This document shows positions 1-8,205 of a DNA stretch of 64,000 bases, piece after piece. This DNA comes from Calditrichia bacterium (GTDB lineage: Bacteria; Calditrichota; Calditrichia; RBG-13-44-9; J075). Positions within the stretch are counted from its first letter, which is position 1. Every line of letters starts with the position of its first letter. Location of the stretch: the NCBI GenBank assembly GCA_020635015.1, contig JACKAP010000009.1, forward strand, positions 124,001 to 188,000, written 5' to 3'. The position numbers were made by a program, and so were the translations under genes. Below the pieces are notes generated by a model. It saw nothing but the letters and a program-made list of their open reading frames with translations, was not told the DNA's origin and did no database searches.

Positions 1-727
1 AGCCAACGAAGGTCCAGCTGCTGCCGCCGTCGGTGGAGACATAAAGCTTGCCCGGTTTGCGTGCAACGTTGTCGGTGCAGGTGACTGCGATGAGATCGCC
101 CTGGGCCTCGATCCCCGGCCAGAGGGCATCGGCATCGATGATCTGATCGGAAGTGAAGGTCAGGTTGCCTTCCCCGTCATCCATCCGGAAGTGGGTCTGC
201 ACGGTTGCACCGAGGGAATAGTGATAGGTATACACCCCGGTATGGCCGGGACCGTCGGCCACCCGCGGCCAGCCGGAGCCGCCCTGTCCGAAAGGGGTAA
301 AGCCGGGCAGGGTTCCGAAAAACACTCCGAATTCTTTCGAAAAATAATTATAGGCAGCATAACGGTCGGCATTGTTGTCCGTATCCCGGTACATATAACC
401 CAGGTGCACCCCGTTGAAGCTGCCGCCGCTGGCAAGCGCCACCTGGTGGTCGGCCACTTCGTTGTAAGAGAAGTCGTAGGTGGTATGCCCTAACGTATCC
501 ACATACACTTCCCGCACTACGTTGCTGGGATTCATTGCCGGATGGGGATTCGGGCGGTGTTTCAGCGGCTGGTAGCCGGCTTCCAGCATCGCTGTCACCC
601 TGGCATCAAAACGGTCAAAATCTTCCGGCCCGGTGGCGTGGTAGATCTTCTTTTTGCCCTGGGCAAAGGCCCCGGAGCCGAGCAGCATGGCTGCCAGGAC
701 CAGCATGACGGTAAACTTACGCAGCAT
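1..727 (-). CDS. Secreted Asp-box (BNR-like) protein, C-terminus outside window
   Basis: This reading frame stays open from an ATG at 725-727 to the window edge, giving about 242 residues with the C-terminus missing. An AAGGAGGT ribosome binding site at 731-738 lies just upstream, and the leader GGAGGTATTATG is identical to that of the gene at 1159-2982. Residues 1-22 form a signal peptide ending in GSGAFAQG. Near the truncated end, STDGGSSW is a typical Asp-box of BNR/sialidase-like propellers. The protein is therefore probably exported and folded as a propeller, and may carry the C-terminal sorting module seen in its neighbour, but that part is not in view. The enzymatic role, if any, is unknown. 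Confidence 0.75.
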   Translation of the reverse strand, partial: MLRKFTVMLVLAAMLLGSGAFAQGKKKIYHATGPEDFDRFDARVTAMLEAGYQPLKHRPNPHPAMNPSNVVREVYVDTLGHTTYDFSYNEVADHQVALASGGSFNGVHLGYMYRDTDNNADRYAAYNYFSKEFGVFFGTLPGFTPFGQGGSGWPRVADGPGHTGVYTYHYSLGATVQTHFRMDDGEGNLTFTSDQIIDADALWPGIEAQGDLIAVTCTDNVARKPGKLYVSTDGGSSWTFVG

Positions 728-947
728 AATACCTCCTTGAATAACGATGAGTTTGGGATAATTAAACTAAAAGGCTCCCCTGCAAAAGAGCCGGTTGCGG
801 TATGGGTAACATTACCAAATAAAAATTTGATAGACAAAAGAAAATTGGGTTTTGGGAAAAAATATCGTACGGGGAATTGCACGCAGATTTACACAAATTA
901 GGCGGATTTACACAGATAAGTAAATGAACAAAAATAATTGACATTTC

Positions 948-1024
948 TACCCCCCTTCCGTCCCCCCTTACCAAGGGGGGAAACCTGCAAGTCTCCCCTT
1001 AGTAAGGGGAGATTTAGAGGGGTT
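948..1024. repeat. CCCCCCTT/AAGGGGGG hairpin repeat, copy 1
   Basis: Bases 948-993 match 5509-5554 almost base for base. The core is CCCCCCTTACCAAGGGGGG, a self-complementary hairpin, followed here by a second hairpin with CTCCCCTT and AAGGGGAG arms at about 993-1011. The rest of the 728-1158 gap holds an AT-rich promoter-side stretch for the gene ending at 727, CACAGATT-type words near 880-925 and the terminator and hairpin listed separately. I see no gene in it. Confidence 0.75.
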
Positions 1025-1044
1025 ATTCTGATCCATCCGCCCAT

Positions 1045-1080
1045 AAAAAAGCCCTCTCACCAAAAAGGCTGAGAGGGCTT
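1045..1080 (-). terminator. Rho-independent terminator of the 1159-2982 gene
   Basis: On the minus strand a perfect 10-bp stem (AAGCCCTCTC, pairing 1049-1058 with 1071-1080) is followed by a run of T. The loop contains GCCTTTTTGG, which resembles the loop of the terminator at 21294-21337, downstream of another secreted protein. Confidence 0.85.
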
Positions 1081-1115
1081 CAAACCATGATGTCGTATCT
1101 AAACCAAAGTTGATA

Positions 1116-1151
1116 CGTCTGGCATGACCGCAGTCCAGGTCATGCCAGACG
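1116..1151 (-). other. 14-bp perfect hairpin just after the stop codon
   Basis: CGTCTGGCATGACC at 1116-1129 pairs perfectly with 1138-1151. It starts 7 bases past the stop codon of the 1159-2982 gene and has no T tract, so it is separate from the terminator. On the transcript the loop reads TGGACTGC; the equivalent hairpin after the amylase gene (21422-21458) has GGACTAC in its loop and unrelated stem sequence. Confidence 0.7.
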
Positions 1152-1158
1152 CAAAAGC

Positions 1159-2982
1159 TTACTTCATGAGGACCATCTTTTTGGTGGCAGTGAAGCTGCC
1201 GGAAGTGAGCTTGTAGAAATAGAGGCCGGAAGCGAAGTTCGCGGCATCGAAGGTCACTTCGTAGGTGCCGGCATTCTGGAAGCCTTCCGCCAGGGTGGCG
1301 AGCTTCTGGCCGGTAATGCTGAACACTTCCACCTTCACGTCGGCCGCTTTGCCCAGGGTAAAGGCGATAGTGGTCGAGGGGTTGAAGGGGTTGGGGTAGT
1401 TCTGGTGCAGCACGAAATCGGCCGGCAGTGCACCGGGGGTGTCTTCGATACCGACTCCCGGGCCGGGATCGCCGATCACATCCGTCAAATACCAGAATTC
1501 CGAGGGCGCCAGGTCATTGGTGTCGCCATCGCCGAAAATAGTATAGTAGATGTGCATTCTGCCGTCGCCCTCGGTTTCATCGGTCACCCTGGAGGCAAGG
1601 TTGGTATACTTTTCGTTGATGCCGGGAGTGTTGGTCACGTTGACTGGCGGGGTCCAATCGCCACCATCCACCCATCGGGCGGAGATCCAGACATCATTGT
1701 TGTTGCCGCTGTCCGGGGTGGGGTGGATCCACTTGGCATAGATCACCGTGCCGTCGGTATTGCGGGCCAGCTCGGTCTCGTTGCGCGCCTGCAGGCCGCC
1801 GGGGAGGTCGAAGCGGGTGGAATCCACCATGCTGATCAGCTTGCCATACCAGGCGCCGTCTTTGCGGTAGATCTCATAGAGGCTCTTGCTGCTATTACCG
1901 GTGAGATCCAGGGTGTCCTGGAAAACCCCGGCAAAGTGGGGATCGCCGTTGGCATCCACCACCATGTCGCATTCGGCGATGAAATCAACGAAGGGGAATT
2001 CCCCGCCCAGGCTGTTGACGGTCGTAGTCAGCCCGCTCACCGAGGCGATCGGCACCCAGTTCAGCGCGCCCCAGCTGGCGCCGCCGTCGTTGGTTTCCAT
2101 GTAGGCGAATTTCCATTCGCCGGAGCTGGTCAGGTCGCCGCCGTCGAAGCCGTAGATCCCGTTATTGCCATCCGGGGCGAAGTCGAGCATCGCCTTGTCG
2201 GTCAAGCCGAAGTTGGCGGCAGCGCTGATCACTTCCGGAACGAAATTCCAGGTTGTCCCGGCGTCATCGCTCCAGTAAAAGCCGTGGCGGGCCACACCAT
2301 TGAAGAAGGGTTCGGTCACCGTGGCATACACCCGGCCGGTGCTCTGGTTGACGGTCATCTCTTCCACAAAACGGGGGTTGGTAATGGTGGTGAAAGTGTC
2401 ACTGGCGTAGAAGGTCTGCAGGAATGGGCCGGCATCGGTGGCGGTCAGCAGGGTTGCCCAGTCGGCCGGCCACAGGGTATTGGTGAACATCACCGGCTTG
2501 ATGTCGGTGGAGAAGGGATCGCTGTTCTGAGTGGGGTTGCTGATGATCATATTCGGATGACGGATGGTCTCGATCACGGTATAAGGGGTATTCTGACCGT
2601 TCCAGGGTCCCACATCCACCCAGTTCACGCCATTATCGAAGGAGGCGGTGTAGTACATGTAGCCGCTGGTCGGGCTGATATCGGTGGTCTGGCGGTGAAC
2701 GATGGTCACCAGGCCGCTATAGGGATCGCAGGCGATCAAGTTGGTGTTGCTGCTCTGGCTGGAATAAGCATTGGGCAACTGGGCGGCCAGCACCGCGGTA
2801 ACCGTGGAATTACCGGTGGTCTGATTGGTGCCGATGCTGCGGGCGGGAATGGTGCCCGGCTGGGAAGCGCCTTCCAAATCTAAAACTTTACTCTTCACTT
2901 CCGGACCTTTGCCGAAAGCGGGCACTGCAATTACCATGGCAACTAAAGCACATAACATCATGGTAGCTTTTCTGTGAAACAT
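1159..2982 (-). CDS. Secreted Asp-box protein with C-terminal sorting domain
   Basis: The 607-residue protein begins with a signal peptide (about residues 1-24, ending in PAFGKG). The body has several Asp-box motifs (SFDNGVNW, SDDAGTTW, TNDGGASW), suggesting a multi-bladed BNR/sialidase-like propeller. The last ~85 residues are a sorting module (NYPNPFNPSTTIAFTL, then a beta-sandwich, then a KKMVLMK tail) of the kind exported and anchored by type IX-like systems. The start has an AGGAGGT site three bases upstream. It probably forms a pair with the gene at 1-727. I cannot identify sialidase catalytic residues, so no enzyme activity is claimed. Confidence 0.85.
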   Translation of the reverse strand: MFHRKATMMLCALVAMVIAVPAFGKGPEVKSKVLDLEGASQPGTIPARSIGTNQTTGNSTVTAVLAAQLPNAYSSQSSNTNLIACDPYSGLVTIVHRQTTDISPTSGYMYYTASFDNGVNWVDVGPWNGQNTPYTVIETIRHPNMIISNPTQNSDPFSTDIKPVMFTNTLWPADWATLLTATDAGPFLQTFYASDTFTTITNPRFVEEMTVNQSTGRVYATVTEPFFNGVARHGFYWSDDAGTTWNFVPEVISAAANFGLTDKAMLDFAPDGNNGIYGFDGGDLTSSGEWKFAYMETNDGGASWGALNWVPIASVSGLTTTVNSLGGEFPFVDFIAECDMVVDANGDPHFAGVFQDTLDLTGNSSKSLYEIYRKDGAWYGKLISMVDSTRFDLPGGLQARNETELARNTDGTVIYAKWIHPTPDSGNNNDVWISARWVDGGDWTPPVNVTNTPGINEKYTNLASRVTDETEGDGRMHIYYTIFGDGDTNDLAPSEFWYLTDVIGDPGPGVGIEDTPGALPADFVLHQNYPNPFNPSTTIAFTLGKAADVKVEVFSITGQKLATLAEGFQNAGTYEVTFDAANFASGLYFYKLTSGSFTATKKMVLMK

Positions 2983-3101
2983 AATACCTCCATTGGATTA
3001 AGTTAGGTGTTTACAAATTGCATCCTTATGCACATAGCCCCCTGAAAAGGACCTGTTTTCGCTCAGAAACATTAATAAATAAAAACTGGATCGGCAATAG
3101 A

Positions 3102-5327
3102 TTATTTGATTTTTTTGCGGTTAAGGTAGTATAATCGCAGAATATGCAGTTCCTCATAAGCAACCTCCCCATTGAGCGCATCGAACACCGGGCGCAGCTT
3201 CTGGGTGCCGAGGCGTTCGAAGATCTGCAGCACCTTTTCCCGCTGCGCCGGAGGGAGTTGAGAGGCGGGCAGCAGGCGCTCCGCCGGCAGGCGCTGCCCT
3301 TCCTGGTAATATTGGTAGAGGTAGCTGATCAGGGTGCTGCGTTTCGTGCCGTATTCCGCCATCAGGTCCTCCAGTGAGGCGCCGCCGCGGAAGGCCTCAC
3401 CTACTACCTGGTGGCGGAGTTTCTGCAGCGGGGTTTTCCGCGAGGTGCGCGCCGGGGCGGTAGAACGGGAAGCGGGCACTTCCGCCAGGTTGTGTTCCCG
3501 GCAATAATTGCGGATGATTTCCAGAAATCCCGCGCCGTAGCGCTCCAGCTTCACCTGCCCCACCCCGTGCATATCGCTGAAGCGCGCTGCGGATTGGGGG
3601 AAGAAGCTGGCCATGTCGATCAGCGATTTGTCGGAGAAGATCACGTAGGGCGGCACGTTGGCGGCGTCGGCCAGGGCCTTGCGCTTCTCGCGCAGCAGCT
3701 CGAACAGGGCGGCGTCGTAGTTGGCCGGGGTCTCGGCGCGGGCCGGGGCTAACGGCTCTTCCTGGATGGTGCCGAAGACCTTTGCCCGCCCGGCGAAAAC
3801 CTCCCCCGCCCGTTGGGTCAGCTTCAGCCCCCCGTAAGCCGGTTCTTTCTCCAGCAGGCCCTGGCGCACCAGTTGACGGGAGAGGTGCGACCATTGCTTT
3901 TTGGAAAATTCCTTGCCGATGCCGTAGGTGGTGAGGCGGTCGTGGCTGAACTGCTGTACCTTCTGGTTGCGCGACCCGCGCAGCACGTCGATGATGTGCG
4001 CCGCCCCGAAGCGCTGGCCGGTGCGGAAGACGCAGGAGAGGAACTTCTGGGCCGGCACGGTGATGTCGATCTTCTCCTGCTTTTCCGAAAGACAGTTGTC
4101 GCACATCCCGCAGCGCTCGGCGTCGTAATCCTCTCCGAAATAGCGGATCAGCGGGCGGCGGCGGCAGGCTTCGGTCTCGGCAAAGTCCACCAGGCGGTCG
4201 AGATGCTGCAGCGCCACCTGACGCTGCAGGGCATCCGGCTTCTGGTCGATGAAGTAGCGGATCTTCTGGGTATCGCCGGCGCTGAAGAGCAGCAGGCAGT
4301 CTGCCCGCACCCCGTCGCGCCCGGCGCGGCCGATTTCCTGGTAATAGGATTCGATGCTCTTGGGCAGGTCGTAATGTACCACAAAGCGCACGTTGGACTT
4401 ATTGATCCCCATCCCGAAGGCGATGGTGGCGACGATGATCTGCACATCGTCGCGGATGAACTGCTCCTGGTGCTGCTTACGGGCCTCGTCCCCCAGGCCG
4501 GCATGGTAGGGCAGAGCGGAAAAACCCTGCTTGCGTAGAAATTCGCACAGCGTCTCCACCTGGCGGCGGGAGAAGCAGTAGATGATCCCGGATTGTTTGG
4601 GAAAGCGCTTCAAAAATTCGACGGTCTGGCGGGCCGGATCATGTTTGAGCTGCACCTGCAGGAAAAGGTTCTCGCGGTTGAAGCTGGCGATGAACCGCCC
4701 GGCGTCGCTGATGCCGAGATTCTCGCAGATGTCATCCTGCACCCGCGGGGTGGCGGTAGCGGTGAGGGCCAGGCACACTGCGTTGGGGAAGCGTTGGCGA
4801 ATCGGGGCAATCTGGCGGTATTCCGGGCGGAAATCGTGCCCCCATTCGGAGATGCAGTGGGCCTCGTCAATGGTCAGGCAATCGACCGGCACGCTGTCAA
4901 GCAATTCCAAAATATCCGGCTTGAGCAGGGTTTCCGGGGCCATGTAGAGCAGCTTCAACTGCCGCTGGCGGATTTTGGTGATGGTGTCACCATACTCTGC
5001 CGGGGCGAGGGAGCTGTTGAGCATCGCTGCTGCCGCGCCCACTTCCTGGAGCTGCTCCACCTGGTCTTTCATCAGCGAGATCAGCGGCGAGACCACGATG
5101 GTCAGTCCCCCCAAGATCAGGGCGGGGATCTGGTAGCAGATCGACTTCCCCCCGCCGGTGGGCATGATCACCAGGGCATCCTTGCCGGCCAGCGCCTGCC
5201 CGATGATCTCCGCCTGCAGCGGGCGGAACTGATCGTAGCCGAAGACCTCCTTCAGCACCTGCCGCGGTAACGGCGATTTGGTGTGCTTTTCTGCCAATGT
5301 GCCCTTATCTTTTAAAAACTTTTCCAC
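3102..5327 (-). CDS. recQ: ATP-dependent DNA helicase RecQ
   Basis: A 741-residue RecQ-family 3'-5' helicase for recombination and fork repair. It shows the FRPLQ motif 0, Walker A TGGGKS (57-62), DEAH (154-157), the QEIGRAGRDG motif VI (330-339), the zinc-binding cysteines C388, C406, C409 and C412, a winged-helix RQC region, an HRDC domain (about 535-612) and a C-terminal helix-turn-helix extension seen in many RecQs. The start is uncertain: the longest frame begins with GTG at 5325-5327, inside a CACGG-type repeat with no ribosome site. A TTG ten codons further in (5297) has a better AAGGG site. Nearby genes suggest no operon. Confidence 0.95.
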   Translation of the reverse strand: MEKFLKDKGTLAEKHTKSPLPRQVLKEVFGYDQFRPLQAEIIGQALAGKDALVIMPTGGGKSICYQIPALILGGLTIVVSPLISLMKDQVEQLQEVGAAAAMLNSSLAPAEYGDTITKIRQRQLKLLYMAPETLLKPDILELLDSVPVDCLTIDEAHCISEWGHDFRPEYRQIAPIRQRFPNAVCLALTATATPRVQDDICENLGISDAGRFIASFNRENLFLQVQLKHDPARQTVEFLKRFPKQSGIIYCFSRRQVETLCEFLRKQGFSALPYHAGLGDEARKQHQEQFIRDDVQIIVATIAFGMGINKSNVRFVVHYDLPKSIESYYQEIGRAGRDGVRADCLLLFSAGDTQKIRYFIDQKPDALQRQVALQHLDRLVDFAETEACRRRPLIRYFGEDYDAERCGMCDNCLSEKQEKIDITVPAQKFLSCVFRTGQRFGAAHIIDVLRGSRNQKVQQFSHDRLTTYGIGKEFSKKQWSHLSRQLVRQGLLEKEPAYGGLKLTQRAGEVFAGRAKVFGTIQEEPLAPARAETPANYDAALFELLREKRKALADAANVPPYVIFSDKSLIDMASFFPQSAARFSDMHGVGQVKLERYGAGFLEIIRNYCREHNLAEVPASRSTAPARTSRKTPLQKLRHQVVGEAFRGGASLEDLMAEYGTKRSTLISYLYQYYQEGQRLPAERLLPASQLPPAQREKVLQIFERLGTQKLRPVFDALNGEVAYEELHILRLYYLNRKKIK

Positions 5328-5508
5328 GGATTCACACGGATTTTCACGGATGCATCTGCCAACGATTTGTCATTCCGAAGGTGTTAGCCGAGGAATCTGT
5401 AACTTTGAAAGACCTGGTCGATATTTGAATCCCTTTCCTTCCTGCCTCATTATTATATTCACATTTCCGGCAGATTTTCAGAAAAATATGAAACATCATC
5501 GAGGTTAT

Positions 5509-5554
5509 TACCCCCCTTCCGTCCCCCCTTACCAAGGGGGGAAACCTGGAAGTC
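5509..5554. repeat. CCCCCCTT/AAGGGGGG hairpin repeat, copy 2
   Basis: Near-identical to 948-993, including flanks on both sides of the CCCCCCTTACCAAGGGGGG hairpin. It sits in the 381-bp gap 5328-5708, which also holds CACGGATT words at 5325-5350, a CATTCCGAAGG...GAGGAATCT word near 5372-5397, and the array below; no gene is visible. Confidence 0.75.
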
Positions 5555-5614
5555 ATGCCCTGATTGGAGATTGCCGCGCCCGGATACTGCCGGTGTCGTT
5601 TATCGCCCGCAGGG

Positions 5615-5705
5615 CAAACATCGTGAGCGAAGCGAACAAACATCGCGAGCGCCAGCGAGCAAATATCGCGCGAAGCGCAAACATCCAGCATCCAGTATCC
5701 AGCAT
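5615..5705. repeat. ATCGCGAGCG word array
   Basis: Successive imperfect units of about 20-23 bases (AAACATCG[CT]GAGCG...AGCGAACA) are followed by CATCCAGCATCCAG words that run up to the stop codon of the cyclophilin gene. The same word family recurs at 38951-39043, 45117-45180, 54491-54602 and 58449-58593. Confidence 0.8.
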
Positions 5706-5708
5706 CTA

Positions 5709-6434
5709 TTATTGTCTGCCATCCCCATGCCGGTAAATCTCCACCCGCTTGATGCGGATCGGTTGCACCGGGTGGTCGGCCAGTTTGGGGTTGGAGGCGC
5801 CGTAAGTACGGGCCTGGGCGATCTCGTTCACCACATCCATACCGCTGGTTACTTCTCCGAAGGCGGTGTATTGGCCGTCGAGATGGGGCGCGGTGCCGTG
5901 CATGATGAAAAACTGGCAGCCGGCCCCTGCGGAGACGTCGCCGGTGCGGGCCATGGAGAGCACGCCGGGCACATGTTTGGTATCGTTGAATTCGTGGGGA
6001 ATGTTCACAAACGGCCCGCCGGTGCCGTCGTCGCTGAAGTCGTTATCCTTGGATTTGGGATCGCCGCCCTGGATCATGAAGCCGGGGATCACCCGGTGGA
6101 ACTGGGTGTTGTCATAATAGCCGCTCTCCGCCCGGGCAATGAAGTTGAAAACATGCAGCGGGGCCTTATCGGTATAAAATGCCAGTTCGATATCGCCCAT
6201 GGTGGTCACCAGCCGCGCTTTCACCCCGCGAAGCTTCTTGGAGAGGAAGAGCAACTGCCCACTGGTCGCTTCAATTTTTTTGATGTCGCTGCGCAGCTTC
6301 TGGTTCTCATCCTGGAGTTCGGCGTTTTCTTTGGTCAGCCGCTCATTGCTCTGGGTCAGGCGGTCGAGCTGCTCCTGGTTGCAGGCTAAAAGTGTCAGGG
6401 ATAAGATCGCAATCGCAAAAAACCGCATTTTCAT
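5709..6434 (-). CDS. Lipoprotein cyclophilin-type peptidyl-prolyl isomerase
   Basis: The 241-residue protein has a lipobox (LLAC, Cys18), a coiled coil at about residues 20-65 rich in Leu, Glu and Lys, and a cyclophilin domain from about residue 72. The domain has family hallmarks such as FHRVIPGFMIQGGDP and a C-terminal GQYTAFGEV stretch. It should catalyse proline isomerisation in envelope protein folding, anchored by lipid and probably oligomerised by the coiled coil. A GGAAAGGAAA site lies upstream of the ATG. A TTGAAA/TATTCT promoter-like pair (about 6488-6516, minus strand) lies 55-85 bases upstream. Confidence 0.9.
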   Translation of the reverse strand: MKMRFFAIAILSLTLLACNQEQLDRLTQSNERLTKENAELQDENQKLRSDIKKIEATSGQLLFLSKKLRGVKARLVTTMGDIELAFYTDKAPLHVFNFIARAESGYYDNTQFHRVIPGFMIQGGDPKSKDNDFSDDGTGGPFVNIPHEFNDTKHVPGVLSMARTGDVSAGAGCQFFIMHGTAPHLDGQYTAFGEVTSGMDVVNEIAQARTYGASNPKLADHPVQPIRIKRVEIYRHGDGRQ

Positions 6435-6536
6435 CGCTGTTTCCTTTCCGGATATGAATCAGACATTGGTGTTGAAATAAAGGTAGTAAGAATAGGAAGA
6501 TTAGGAGGGTTTTTCAAGGGAAATTTTGAATGGGTG

Positions 6537-6845
6537 GATGGGAAGGATGAAGGATGAAGGATGAAGGATGAAGGATGAAGGATGAAGGATGAAGGATGAA
6601 GGATGAAGGATGAAGGATAAAGGATGAAGGATAAAGGAAAGACAATTAATTGGTGAATGCGGTCAGGACGGTAGATGGGCAAGGGGTGGAAATGCTCAAT
6701 TTGAGCTGCCACTGCAATGTGTCTTCTGCCAAACCAATCTTCGGAATCGGGCTGTGACCGTTTTTTCTGCTCTTTATTCTTTTACTTTTATCCATCATCC
6801 TTTATCCATCATCCTTCATCCTTTATCCATTATCCTTTATCCTTT
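6537..6845. repeat. Inverted pair of GGATGAA heptamer arrays
   Basis: GGATGAA/GGATAAA units run in tandem at 6537-6637 and in the opposite orientation (TTCATCC/TTTATCC) at 6789-6845, separated by about 150 bases. The gap 6435-6849 could therefore fold into a long imperfect hairpin. Translation of the array gives only FILHPSS repeats, so it is not a gene. The unrepeated centre (6640-6785) shows no gene. Confidence 0.9.
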
Positions 6846-6849
6846 TGTC

Positions 6850-7644
6850 TCACCCCACCGGAAACGGCGCCCGCTGATTATTAATAATCTCCTTCGCCAG
6901 CTCAAAATAGGCCTGTGCCCCGGGAGCGGCGATGTCGACCAGTGCCACCGGTTTATGCTCGAAGGCGGCGTAGCCGATGGCAGCGTTCTTGGGGATCACC
7001 GCGCCGGAGAGCAGGTGCAGGAAGTCGCGGCGAGCGCTTTGCTCGCTGATATGGCTGGCGCGGGTGCCTTTCTCGAAAAAGGTGAGGAAGATGCGCTCCA
7101 CCCGCAGTTCCGGGTTGGCGCTTTTGCGGATGCGTTCGATCATCTCCAGGAGCTGGCCGATCGAATTGAGGGCGTAATAACCGCACTGCAGGGGAATCAG
7201 CACCGAATCGGCCGCCAGCAGGGCGCCGATGGTCAGGTCGCTGAGGGAAGGAGGGGTGTCGATCAGAATATAGTCGTAGGGCAGCTTGCCGCTGTAGAGA
7301 TAGCCGCTCAGAAAATTTTTGAGCCGGATGCGGTTCTTGGCCATCTCCCAGATCCGGATCTCCTGCTGGCTGCTGAAAATATTGGCGGGGATCAGGTCGA
7401 CATTCAGGTAACCGGCGGGATGGATGATCTCGCTCAGGCGGGCGCTTCCCGAGAAGATCTCAAAAATGCCGCCCCGGATGGTTGCCGGAAGCAGGCCCAA
7501 CCCGGCCGCCACTGCCCCGGCGGGATCCGCATCGATGATCAAGACCCGCTGTTCGGCAATCGCCAGGCTGGCCGCAAGGTTGATGGCGGTGGTGGTTTTG
7601 CCGACCCCGCCCTTCGGGTTGGATATGGCAATTACTTTGGTCAT
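6850..7644 (-). CDS. ParA/Soj-family ATPase
   Basis: A 264-residue P-loop ATPase with a deviant Walker A (KGGVGKTT, 11-18), a DADPAG switch region at about 38-43, and IDTPPSLSD as Walker B. Such proteins position chromosomes, plasmids or large cytoplasmic cargo by cycling on the nucleoid. No ParB gene is adjacent, and neighbours on both sides are repeat arrays, so this looks like an orphan ParA. It could act on cargo other than DNA. The start ATG at 7642-7644 encodes MTKVIAISNPKGG, matching the family start. Confidence 0.9.
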   Translation of the reverse strand: MTKVIAISNPKGGVGKTTTAINLAASLAIAEQRVLIIDADPAGAVAAGLGLLPATIRGGIFEIFSGSARLSEIIHPAGYLNVDLIPANIFSSQQEIRIWEMAKNRIRLKNFLSGYLYSGKLPYDYILIDTPPSLSDLTIGALLAADSVLIPLQCGYYALNSIGQLLEMIERIRKSANPELRVERIFLTFFEKGTRASHISEQSARRDFLHLLSGAVIPKNAAIGYAAFEHKPVALVDIAAPGAQAYFELAKEIINNQRAPFPVG

Positions 7645-7916
7645 AGAGAAGCGCCCAGTTTAACGATGAGCGGGCATAAACTGAATTTGTGTCGATGCTG
7701 GATACTGGATACTGGATGATTGAGAAGTCGGTTGATCCGGCATCTTGCATCATAAAATGCAAAGTTTATGGCCGCAATGTTTCATACACACTGCCATGGC
7801 TGGAGCCTCGCCGCAAATCGGCGGTTCCAGGCACATTCCTCTCCAAAGACCTCAGTAGACTGCTCATTCCTCTTCTTTTGAAATATGCGAAGGATAAGAT
7901 AAGATTTCCAGCATAA

Positions 7917-8042
7917 TTATGCACGACGAAGATCAGCACCATGCAAATGTGACCAGGGGTGGATGGTAAAGACAAATGCAACCAGCATGCCCAGCAGGCC
8001 GAAGCCGCCACCCTTCATGATCTTCCCCGCCAGCCAAGCCGA
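7917..8042 (-). pseudogene. Remnant resembling a GlsB/YeaQ small membrane protein
   Basis: One minus-strand frame reads AWLAGKIMKGGGFGLLG followed by about 20 more residues and a stop at 7917-7919. The AGKIMKGGG segment resembles the central part of GlsB/YeaQ/YmgE stress membrane proteins. The expected N-terminal helix is absent: upstream sequence passes directly into the GGATGAA array at 8049. I read it as a decayed fragment bordered by repeat DNA. The match is short and by eye only. The remainder of the 7645-8191 gap shows GGATACT words near 7690 and nothing else recognisable. Confidence 0.35.
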
Positions 8043-8048
8043 TTAAAA

Positions 8049-8205
8049 AGGATGAAGGATGAAGGATGAAGGGTGAAGGATGAAGGATAAAGGATGAAGG
8101 ATAAAGGATGAAGGATAAAGGATGAAGGATAAAGGAGTAAGGGTAAAGGTAAAACTTTATCCTTTACTCCTTACTCCTTTATCCTTGCCTTTCACTTATC
8201 CTTGC
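8049..8205. repeat. Inverted GGATGAA arrays reaching into a coding end
   Basis: GGATGAA/GGATAAA units at 8049-8150 face TTTATCC/TTACTCC units at 8156-8205. The right arm overlaps the last codons of the acyltransferase gene, whose KGKGKDK tail is encoded by repeat-like words. Confidence 0.85.

Noticed and set aside
1405..2883. Long plus-strand frame opposite the secreted Asp-box gene
   Set aside because: It is the antisense shadow of a clear secreted protein, with His/Gly-rich composition and no family features.
6431..6712. Open frame with FILHPSS repeats
   Set aside because: It is a translation of the GGATGAA heptamer array; seven-base units give a repeating peptide in any frame, with no start signal or family match.
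7645..7916. A small gene in the 7766-8011 minus-strand frame
   Set aside because: No ribosome site or conserved pattern; the better signal is the GlsB-like fragment in another frame.
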